This document shows, piece by piece, positions 7,459 to 12,503 of a DNA stretch of 12,503 nucleotides. Each line of letters begins with the position of its first letter. Positions within the stretch are counted from its first letter, which is position 1. The translations under genes were made by a program, and so were the position numbers. The notes under the pieces were generated by a model, which was given only the letters and a program-made list of their open reading frames with translations, did no database searches and was not told where the DNA came from. The stretch is from Litorivivens sp047622145 (GTDB lineage: Bacteria; Pseudomonadota; Gammaproteobacteria; Pseudomonadales; Spongiibacteraceae), in NCBI GenBank assembly GCA_047622145.1, contig JBLHMO010000095.1, forward strand, positions 1-12,503. Reading direction: 5' to 3'.

Positions 7459-7896
7459 ATGGCGGCAACACCTGATCAGGTCAGAGCAGTGATAGACAGT
7501 TACTGCAAAGCGTGGAGCAGCAACGATAAAGACTTGTTGCTGTCACTGTTCGCAGCAGACGCCAGCTGGGAAGATCCCGTCGGCACCCCGGCCTTTATCG
7601 GTCATGCCGGCATTGCCCAGTTCTGGGATTTTGCTCATCCAGCCGATAGTGGTCGGCAATTAACCCCCGTTCCTATTCAAAAGATCGCCTGTGGCAATGA
7701 AGGTATTCTGCGTTTTACCATGCAGGTGCGCATTCCGGCTGAAAACAAGGGCTTGGATCTGCTGGTTACCGATCACTTTGAATTGAATGACGACGGCAAG
7801 ATTCAACGTGCCCGGGCATTCTGGGATGAGGGCTGCGTGTCATGCCCAGAGGGCATGGAGATGTTCATTCCGGATATGAGTGATGCTCACGGCTGA
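7459..7896 (+). CDS. Ketosteroid-isomerase-like SnoaL/NTF2-fold protein
   Basis: A 145-residue protein of the NTF2/SnoaL-like fold, small, soluble and probably dimeric. It resembles delta5-3-ketosteroid isomerase: Tyr15, Asp39 (in EDPVG) and Asp105 (in VTDHFELN) fall at almost the same spacing as the Tyr14, Asp38 and Asp99 catalytic set of the Comamonas enzyme. The FxAxDAxWEDPVGTPxxxGxxxI pattern and the ending GKIxxxRAFW also fit. An isomerase acting on an enone or a steroid-like ring is plausible, but the fold is used for many reactions and the substrate cannot be read. ATG at 7459 has AGGGA about eight bases upstream. It lies 65 bases after fbiC with no terminator between them, so it is probably co-transcribed with the F420 genes. 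The -CVSCPEGM- segment near the end is a small peculiarity. Confidence 0.82.
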   Translation: MAATPDQVRAVIDSYCKAWSSNDKDLLLSLFAADASWEDPVGTPAFIGHAGIAQFWDFAHPADSGRQLTPVPIQKIACGNEGILRFTMQVRIPAENKGLDLLVTDHFELNDDGKIQRARAFWDEGCVSCPEGMEMFIPDMSDAHG

Positions 7897-7918
7897 GCTG
7901 TGTCTCAATATCCTAACC

Positions 7919-7939
7919 AGCCCGCAACGCTGGGCTTTT
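7919..7939 (+). terminator. Weak intrinsic terminator after the KSI-like gene
   Basis: AGCCC (7919-7923) pairs with GGGCT (7932-7936) around an eight-base loop and is followed directly by more T residues (TTTT in all, counting the last stem base). The position, about 25 bases after the stop, is right for ending the F420 operon transcript. The stem is only five pairs, so termination may be leaky. Confidence 0.5.
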
Positions 7940-7982
7940 ACGACATTTTTTGTTATCTATCGCGCCTAAACCATGAACGCAT

Positions 7983-8018
7983 AAAAAAGGCGAGCCCCAC
8001 AGTGAATTGGGGCCCGCC
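7983..8018 (-). terminator. Strong intrinsic terminator of the decarboxylase-like gene
   Basis: Read on the minus strand, GGCGGGCCCC pairs with GGGGCTCGCC over ten positions (nine Watson-Crick pairs and one G-U) around a ten-base loop, and six T residues follow at once (7983-7988 on the plus strand). It lies just past the stop of the minus-strand gene at 8037. On the plus strand there is no T-run, so it works in one direction only. Confidence 0.9.
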
Positions 8019-8036
8019 TAAATTCAATCGATCACA

Positions 8037-8807
8037 CTAGGATTTTGGCGGCGCCCCACCTTCGCCAATCCAGCGCGTGCCACTGATCGTGTCAGCGAAA
8101 GGCCAGTACGCTTTACCGTCCAGCTGGCCGGCCTTGGTAATGCTGCGGCCCTTAAATATTGGCGTCCACAGCCGTGCTGAAATTTGTTCGAGCATGGGCA
8201 GTTTACTGGCAATCGGATCCCAAGCGCTGTCGCGCAGAATGACCTCGCCTTTTAGTTCCTGCAGAAACGCCGTTCCGTATTGAGTGTGAACGTCGACCAC
8301 GTGAGGCGGGAAGTCATAGGTTTCAGGCTGCATATCCACCGAGCGCATACATTTAATCCACCACTCGTGTTCTTCGTGGTCTTCGGGAATGGGCAGGGTG
8401 CTAACGACGTCGCCGGAGAACTCGATAAAGGTCGTACCCTGGTGGATGACCTTGGCTTCAACGTGGTCCATCAGCCGGTAGTAGTGTGTGGTGACGGGAT
8501 ACTTGGGCTGCCCCCACAACTCTTGGCACAGGAACATGGGCGCTTCCTGATCGATACCCAATGCAATGGTGTAGTCGCCGGCAACGCCGTTATAGTCGGC
8601 GGCCACATTGAGCACATAACCCAGTTCAGGTTCGTTCTGTACGGGAAAGTTATAGATCGTAAGTGTGACGATAGGGTCTTTACCCGGCGTGATGCCCGGC
8701 GGCAAAATAGCGGCGAGCTTGGCGGGGTCAGTGCGATACTTGATTTTAAGCATGGGCCAATTGACGATATCGCCTGGGTTGCCTTGCGGGCCTTGAGGGT
8801 TGGTCAT
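8037..8807 (-). CDS. Acetoacetate decarboxylase family protein
   Basis: A 256-residue member of the acetoacetate decarboxylase (ADC) superfamily, whose known members form a Schiff base between an active-site lysine and a keto acid. The LWGQPKYP segment places the presumed Schiff-base lysine at residue 102; the upstream PPGITPG and the PELGYVLNVAADYNG stretch near 60-74 also fit the family. In the clostridial decarboxylase the catalytic lysine is followed by a second lysine (Lys115-Lys116); here the next residue is Tyr103. Members without the second lysine include aldolase-dehydratase-type enzymes, so the name gives the fold and not a proven reaction. ATG at 8807 has a GAGAGAG ribosome site. 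It is a single-gene unit with its own strong terminator, divergent from the PTPS-like gene. Confidence 0.85.
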   Translation of the reverse strand: MTNPQGPQGNPGDIVNWPMLKIKYRTDPAKLAAILPPGITPGKDPIVTLTIYNFPVQNEPELGYVLNVAADYNGVAGDYTIALGIDQEAPMFLCQELWGQPKYPVTTHYYRLMDHVEAKVIHQGTTFIEFSGDVVSTLPIPEDHEEHEWWIKCMRSVDMQPETYDFPPHVVDVHTQYGTAFLQELKGEVILRDSAWDPIASKLPMLEQISARLWTPIFKGRSITKAGQLDGKAYWPFADTISGTRWIGEGGAPPKS

Positions 8808-8914
8808 AAAATCTCTCTCTTATTGTCCAGATTACGTGCCAATCAGTATTCTGCATTACGATTAGCAGTGCGCAGGGTTAAAAAAATGCAATCTCAGACT
8901 AGCACAGTGCGCGC

Positions 8915-8944
8915 TTGACGATAGAGTACTAGGTAAACTGTAAT
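8915..8944 (+). promoter_or_regulatory. Candidate sigma-70 promoter for the PTPS-like/SDR pair
   Basis: TTGACG (8915-8920) and TGTAAT (8939-8944) each match consensus at five of six positions and are separated by 18 bases. Transcription would begin near 8951, leaving an untranslated leader of about 115 bases before the start at 9066. Confidence 0.6.
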
Positions 8945-9003
8945 CTGGCGTTCATGTGGCCGCAGATATAGTGGTGAAATCGCTTGTCGATTTTGCATTA
9001 TCC

Positions 9004-9031
9004 GGCAGCAGCCATTACCGTGAGCGCTGCC
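9004..9031 (+). other. Hairpin in the leader of the PTPS-like gene
   Basis: GGCAGC (9004-9009) and GCTGCC (9026-9031) form an exact six-pair stem around a 16-base loop, ending about 34 bases before the start codon. No T-run follows. It does not match the preQ1 riboswitch patterns I know. It could affect translation, but this is not shown. Confidence 0.4.
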
Positions 9032-9065
9032 CAATACATCATTGATATAGAAAATTGGACTATTC

Positions 9066-9566
9066 ATGCCTATTGATACGCTGACGACGATTGAAATCAG
9101 CAAGGAAGATCTGAAATTTTCTGCCGCGCATTTCACCATTTTTTCTGCCACTGAGCGCGAGCGCCTGCACGGCCACAACTTTAAAGTGTCATTGGATATT
9201 ACTGCCGAGGTTGGTCCCAACGGCCTCTGTTTCAGCTATGTGGAAATCAAACAGCGCTTGCGCGCGCTGGTAGCGCAATACGACGAATTCATGATTTTGC
9301 CGGCCGATTCCCCTTATCTGAAAATTGAGCAGGAGGCCGGGCTTTACCACGTTTATTTCAACGGTGAAGCCTTGCAGTTTTTGGTGGCCGACACCTTGCT
9401 GTTGCCCATACGAAATACAACGGTTGAGGAATTTGCACGCTTGTTGTTGGAGCGCTTACTGGAAGACGCCGAATTTATCGACGGTAACGGTGTGCGCAGG
9501 CTAGTTATGAAGGTGTCATCCGGTCCTGGGCAGTCCGGTTCGGCAAGCTGGGAGCAAGATTCATGA
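9066..9566 (+). CDS. 6-pyruvoyl-tetrahydropterin synthase/QueD-fold protein with altered active site
   Basis: A 166-residue member of the PTPS/QueD (COG0720) fold, whose characterised members act on dihydroneopterin triphosphate. The zinc ligands are kept: His22 in SAAH, and His35 and His37 in LHGHNF. Other active-site parts differ. The catalytic Cys of the QueD CxxxHGH motif is Arg31, next to Glu32. The usual Asp-His of the catalytic triad reads Asp73-Glu74 (YDEFMIL). The pterin-anchoring Glu expected near the C-terminus is not evident (VSSGPGQ, 150-156). A 30-40 residue insertion follows (about 80-115), ending LLLPIRNTTVEE. Glu32 recalls PTPS-III enzymes, in which a glutamate near the missing Cys supports a different cleavage giving a folate precursor. 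The product is therefore uncertain. It overlaps the following SDR by four bases (ATGA). The ribosome site is weak (GGA). Confidence 0.8.
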   Translation: MPIDTLTTIEISKEDLKFSAAHFTIFSATERERLHGHNFKVSLDITAEVGPNGLCFSYVEIKQRLRALVAQYDEFMILPADSPYLKIEQEAGLYHVYFNGEALQFLVADTLLLPIRNTTVEEFARLLLERLLEDAEFIDGNGVRRLVMKVSSGPGQSGSASWEQDS

Positions 9567-10267
9567 ATAAGGTTCTGGTGATCACCGGCGGCAGTAAAGG
9601 CATCGGTCGTGCGACGGCGACGACGTTTATCGCCCAAGGCTATAAGGTCATTAATTTGTCGCGCACGGCACCCGCTCTAGAGGGCATCGTGCATATACCC
9701 GTCGATATGATGGATATGCAGTGGACAGATAAAACCGCCGACAGGCTTGCCGCAGCAATAGGCGAGGCGCAAAATATTTGCGTGATACACAACGCAGCGG
9801 TACTTAAAAAAGATACGGTGGCGGAGTTGTCTGCGCTGAGCTTGCAGCAAGTTATGCAATTGAATGTGATAGCGGCCATGCAGCTAAACCAGCTGTTATT
9901 GCCCTCAATGAAAGCTGGATCGTCCATTATTTATGTGGGCTCGACGCTCAGCGAAAAAGCGGTAGCCGGTAGCTGCTCTTACGTGACCTCGAAGCACGCA
10001 GTGGTCGGCTTGATGCGCGCGACCTGCCAGGATCTGGCCGGTAGCGGTGTGCATACGGCCTGTGTCTGCCCCGGCTTTACCGACACAGAAATGTTGCGCG
10101 AACATGTTGGCCAAGATCAGGTAATACTCACGGCGATTGCCGGAGGCGTCACGCAAGGCCGCCTTATTAAGCCGCAGGAGATTGCCGATACCTTGTGGTT
10201 TGCGTCGCAGCAAGCAGTGACTAATGGCGCAGTGCTGCACGTTAATCTTGGGCAAATTGAGCGCTAG
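9563..10267 (+). CDS. SDR family oxidoreductase, possibly sepiapterin-reductase-like
   Basis: A 234-residue short-chain dehydrogenase. Visible: TGGSKGIG (8-15), Ser33-Arg34 after the second strand, which suggests NADP preference, HNAA (76-79) in place of the common NNAG, Asn101, and catalytic Ser127, Tyr140 and Lys144 (YVTSK), then CPGFTDTEM (169-177). Overlap with the PTPS-like gene (ATGA) means the two are almost certainly made together. In the tetrahydrobiopterin route a PTPS is followed by the SDR sepiapterin reductase, so a pterin-reducing role is a reasonable hypothesis. The altered PTPS partner argues against simply calling it biopterin synthesis. The stop lies within the CTAG that also holds the stop of the opposing yhhQ gene. 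Confidence 0.88.
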   Translation: MNKVLVITGGSKGIGRATATTFIAQGYKVINLSRTAPALEGIVHIPVDMMDMQWTDKTADRLAAAIGEAQNICVIHNAAVLKKDTVAELSALSLQQVMQLNVIAAMQLNQLLLPSMKAGSSIIYVGSTLSEKAVAGSCSYVTSKHAVVGLMRATCQDLAGSGVHTACVCPGFTDTEMLREHVGQDQVILTAIAGGVTQGRLIKPQEIADTLWFASQQAVTNGAVLHVNLGQIER

Positions 10268-11010
10268 TCGATATGTAAATAACGCCGCAGGTAATGAACT
10301 GCGGCGTAGAGAGGCAGCGTATCGAGCAGTGCGGCACAAAATTTGAACAGATAGTTGCTACCCATCAATAGCATCATTTGCTGAAAACTCATCCCGCCCG
10401 CCAGATACACCGCACCAAAGGTCACACTGATCACCATAAAAGAATCCACGCCTTGGCTGATCAATGTGCTGAAGTTGTTGCGCAGCCAAAGGTGTTTGCC
10501 CTCGGTCAACTGTTTCCAAAAATGATACAGATGCACGTCGCAGTATTGCGCGGCTACATAGGCCAGCATTGAGGCTATCACTGCACCGGATGTGCAAGAG
10601 TAGATTAGAAAGTAGAGTTCGACCGAACCGCTGATACTTGCGCCTCCCGGCGTCGATATTTCCTGCGCTAAGGATAACAGCTGCCATGGTGGCTGGTTGT
10701 CAAGCGACACCGCCGGTAGGAGATTGCCAATAGTCATAATCGCGATAACAAAAATATTCATGATCAAGCCGACGGTTACCATAAAATTGGCGCGCCGTTT
10801 CCCGTACAGCTCACTCACCAGATCCGTGCATAAAAAGGTGAGGGGGTAGGGCAATACGCCCACCGCGAGCGCCATCGGCCCCAGCTGCACAAATTTTGTG
10901 ATGCCGATGATATTTAGCATGGTCATGGAGCAGAGAAAAAAGCCGGCCAGCAGCAAAAAAACCTGCTCACGCCGCCGACTGATAAGATCTATGTCGTCGC
11001 TTAAGTGCAC
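10264..11010 (-). CDS. yhhQ: VUT-family queuosine precursor transporter
   Basis: An inner-membrane protein of the Vut_1/YhhQ family, which imports 7-deazapurine precursors of the tRNA base queuosine in E. coli. The 248 residues show about six hydrophobic segments: roughly 17-38, 43-62, 76-98, 131-154, 188-206 and 211-231. Family signatures are VGVLPYPLTFLCTDLVSELY (50-69) followed by GKRRA, and the RNNFSTLISQGVDS segment (177-190). The start is GTG, not ATG; it is chosen because AGGAAT lies just upstream and the hydrophobic core begins soon after. It is 22 bases behind the enoyl-CoA hydratase gene, so the two are probably co-transcribed. Its stop overlaps the SDR stop on the other strand. It is a little longer than E. 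coli YhhQ, with an extra loop around residues 101-128. Confidence 0.88.
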   Translation of the reverse strand: MHLSDDIDLISRRREQVFLLLAGFFLCSMTMLNIIGITKFVQLGPMALAVGVLPYPLTFLCTDLVSELYGKRRANFMVTVGLIMNIFVIAIMTIGNLLPAVSLDNQPPWQLLSLAQEISTPGGASISGSVELYFLIYSCTSGAVIASMLAYVAAQYCDVHLYHFWKQLTEGKHLWLRNNFSTLISQGVDSFMVISVTFGAVYLAGGMSFQQMMLLMGSNYLFKFCAALLDTLPLYAAVHYLRRYLHID

Positions 11011-11015
11011 GGGCT

Positions 11016-11021
11016 ATTCCT
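11016..11021 (-). promoter_or_regulatory. Ribosome binding site that sets the yhhQ GTG start
   Basis: On the minus strand AGGAAT ends five bases before GTG at 11010. It lies in the 22-base gap after the enoyl-CoA hydratase stop. There is no ATG in frame near it, so GTG is the best start. Confidence 0.6.
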
Positions 11022-11032
11022 GTTGTGTGTTG

Positions 11033-11842
11033 TTATTTACCCGAAAATTTAACGGGCATTTTTTCGGTAAAAGCCGTTAAAGCGGCGAAGTGATCTTCGG
11101 TGTAGTGACAGGTGGCTTGCACGCTTGCGCACAGATCCAAAAAGTCGTTGAGTTCTTGGCGTTGAGCGGACTTCATTAGGCGCTTGCTCAAGCGAAGTGC
11201 CTGTGGCGGTTTTTCGGCAAAACTTAGGGCCATGGCTTCGGCCCGCGGTAGTAACTCGTCGGCACTCATGACTTCTAGAAGAATGCCCAATGCCAGCGCT
11301 TCATCGGCTTTGACGAGGCGCCCGGAAAAAGTCAGTTCCGCCGCGCGCTGGTAGCCAACCAGTCGTTGTAAAAACCAGGCGCCACCGTCGCCGGGAATAA
11401 TACCCAGATTGATGAAGGTTTCCCCGAACAGCGCATGCTCGCTGCCAAGGCGGATATCGCACATGCAGGCCAGATCAAAGCCAGCGCCTATGGCCGCGCC
11501 GTTAACGGCAGCAATTAGCGGAATTTCCGAGTGAAAAACGGCTTTGCTCATACGCTGTATACCGCGCCGGTAGCCTTCGGCGAGTTCCGCCGGGCTGCCG
11601 CCAAACATACCTCGGCGCTCGGCCATTTCCTTGATGTTGCCACCGGAGCTAAAGCCCTTACCGTCGCCGGTTAAAATCAGACTGTTAAGTTCAGTATTCT
11701 GGTTGGCCCAATCAATGACCTTGCAAATGTCGTCCACGAGAGCGGTTCCGGTCAGCGCATTGCGTACGTCTTCGCGACAAAATGTCATCACCGCATAGCG
11801 GTTTTCAATGCGCAGCGTGGCGTCAGTCAAAGTCGGGGCCAT
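11033..11842 (-). CDS. Enoyl-CoA hydratase/isomerase (crotonase) family protein
   Basis: A 269-residue crotonase-fold enzyme expected to act on acyl-CoA thioesters in the cytoplasm. The oxyanion-hole segments are present: FSSGGNIKEM (64-73) and NGAAIGAGFDLAC (114-126). The active-site stretch reads FGETFINLGIIPGDGG (139-154). Aligned to classical enoyl-CoA hydratase, Glu144 is replaced by Phe143, while the second catalytic glutamate (Glu164) is kept as Glu169 in AAEL. The Asp152 in PGDGG is typical of one subgroup. Loss of one glutamate favours an isomerase or another crotonase reaction over standard hydration, but the family is too varied to decide. ATG at 11842 has AAGGA six bases upstream. 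It lies 34 bases after the pxpC-like gene and 22 before yhhQ, in one operon. Confidence 0.92.
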   Translation of the reverse strand: MAPTLTDATLRIENRYAVMTFCREDVRNALTGTALVDDICKVIDWANQNTELNSLILTGDGKGFSSGGNIKEMAERRGMFGGSPAELAEGYRRGIQRMSKAVFHSEIPLIAAVNGAAIGAGFDLACMCDIRLGSEHALFGETFINLGIIPGDGGAWFLQRLVGYQRAAELTFSGRLVKADEALALGILLEVMSADELLPRAEAMALSFAEKPPQALRLSKRLMKSAQRQELNDFLDLCASVQATCHYTEDHFAALTAFTEKMPVKFSGK

Positions 11843-11876
11843 GAAAAGTCCTTGGTGAGGTAGGTTCGGTTTAGGC

Positions 11877-12503
11877 TTAGTTTAACGTAATCAGCTTTTT
11901 AGGGAGTTCTGCCAGCCACTGCTGGCGCTGTTGGCGGGCGAGCTGGGCTTCTTCGAGTGTTACTGCACGAAAACTGACTTCGGCACCGGGCGGCAACTGC
12001 GCCAGGTAGGGTAAGTCGGCGCTTATTACCGTTGCGATTTTGGGATAGCCGCCGGTGGTGGGGCAATCCGCCATGAGAATAATCGGCAGGCCACTGGCGG
12101 GTACTTGAATGCAGCCCGGCAGCACCGGGTCGGAGACGATATTGCCATCGCCAATATATCCAATTCGTCGCCCGGTGAGTCGATAGCCAACACTGTCTGA
12201 ATCCTTGTTGATACGAAACGCGGCTGACTGTAGCAGCGTCTGTATGCCGTCTTCGGTAAAGCGGTGTGCCTGCGGCCCCAGTATGACGCGGAACTGGCGG
12301 CGGGGTTTGGGGAATTCCGAGTAGGGTAGCGATAGTTCTTTACGTTGCGCAGCGTTTGGTATGCACAGCTCGAGCTCTTGCCCCGATTCTAGTGCTTGGC
12401 CGTTGATTCCCCCCAGTTGCGCGCGAATGTGCGTTGCACAACTGCCCAAGGTGGGTTCGATATTCAGCCCGCCTTCGATCGCTAAGTAGCCGCGAATGCG
12501 TTG
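11877..12503 (-). CDS. pxpC: Biotin-dependent carboxyltransferase family / 5-oxoprolinase subunit C (5' end outside window)
   Basis: Part of the PxpC/KipA family, one subunit of the bacterial ATP-dependent 5-oxoprolinase, which opens 5-oxoproline (pyroglutamate) to glutamate. The frame stays open through the right edge, so the true start is outside. The codons beyond 12449 read RGYLAIEGGLNIEPTLGS, the normal continuation of this family, so the TTG inside is not the start. Other signatures are LGGINGQALESGQEL, PVLPGCIQVPASGLPII, MADCPTTGGYPKIATVISAD and a final PPGAEVSFRAVTLEEA. About 209 codons are visible; full-length members have about 310. It heads the visible minus-strand operon, and the partner subunits PxpB and PxpA would be expected nearby outside the window. 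In some genomes the family is annotated only as an allophanate-hydrolase-like subunit. Confidence 0.88.
   Translation of the reverse strand, partial: QRIRGYLAIEGGLNIEPTLGSCATHIRAQLGGINGQALESGQELELCIPNAAQRKELSLPYSEFPKPRRQFRVILGPQAHRFTEDGIQTLLQSAAFRINKDSDSVGYRLTGRRIGYIGDGNIVSDPVLPGCIQVPASGLPIILMADCPTTGGYPKIATVISADLPYLAQLPPGAEVSFRAVTLEEAQLARQQRQQWLAELPKKLITLN

Larger units (their letters stand above)
8808..9065. other. 258-base divergent intergenic region
   Basis: This stretch lies between the start of the decarboxylase-like gene (-) and the start of the PTPS-like gene (+). It contains a good plus-strand promoter candidate (8915-8944) and a hairpin in the resulting leader (9004-9031). I found no clear minus-strand promoter. 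Frames that cross it on either strand are shadows of neighbouring genes or have no ribosome site. Confidence 0.6.

Noticed and set aside
8280..8918. 212-codon frame on the plus strand
   Set aside because: Almost wholly antisense to the acetoacetate-decarboxylase-like gene, which has clear family motifs; a shadow frame.
8945..9065. preQ1 riboswitch, suggested by a QueD-like gene
   Set aside because: The leader lacks the A-rich tail and pairing pattern of known preQ1 classes; only a plain hairpin is visible.
8894..9220. Minus-strand frame crossing the divergent intergenic region
   Set aside because: Overlaps the start of the PTPS-like gene in antisense and has no convincing motif.

Overview
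The window looks like chromosome from an aerobic, probably marine gammaproteobacterium. The clearest pointer is the pykA-type pyruvate kinase end, whose residues closely follow enterobacterial PykA as I remember it. Genus-level placement (for example near the Spongiibacteraceae or OM60-like groups) is only a guess. Base composition looks even by eye, and I see no insertion sequence, phage gene, tRNA, rRNA or CRISPR array.

Layout, left to right. (1) The 3' end of pykA (+), facing a short-chain dehydrogenase (SDR) gene (-). (2) A 343-base gap with several inverted repeats and a direct repeat. (3) A tight + strand operon holding a full set of coenzyme F420 genes: npdG (F420:NADP oxidoreductase), cofE, cofD, cofC and an fbiC-type cofG-cofH fusion. 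The first five genes overlap or lie within 11 bases of each other. 65 bases further on is a ketosteroid-isomerase-like gene that keeps the Tyr/Asp/Asp catalytic set, followed by a weak terminator. (4) An acetoacetate-decarboxylase-like gene (-) with a strong terminator of its own. (5) A divergent + strand pair: a PTPS/QueD-fold protein that has lost its catalytic residues, and an SDR overlapping it by 4 bases. (6) A - strand group read from the right edge: pxpC-like gene (cut by the window), an enoyl-CoA hydratase/isomerase family gene, and a yhhQ-type queuosine-precursor transporter. The transporter gene ends inside the SDR stop codon.

How the genes fit together. FbiC makes the deazaflavin Fo. 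CofC activates a three-carbon phospho-acid with GTP, CofD joins it to Fo, CofE adds glutamate, and NpdG exchanges hydride between F420 and NADP. The operon can therefore both make F420 and reduce it from NADPH. No F420-dependent substrate reductase is visible, so what the cofactor is used for lies outside the window. The KSI-like protein behind the operon, an SDR, a decarboxylase-like protein and a crotonase would suit breakdown of steroid or other lipid-like substrates, but that is inference. The two most unusual points are the operon itself, with its unresolved three-carbon precursor, and the catalytically altered PTPS-like protein paired with an SDR.
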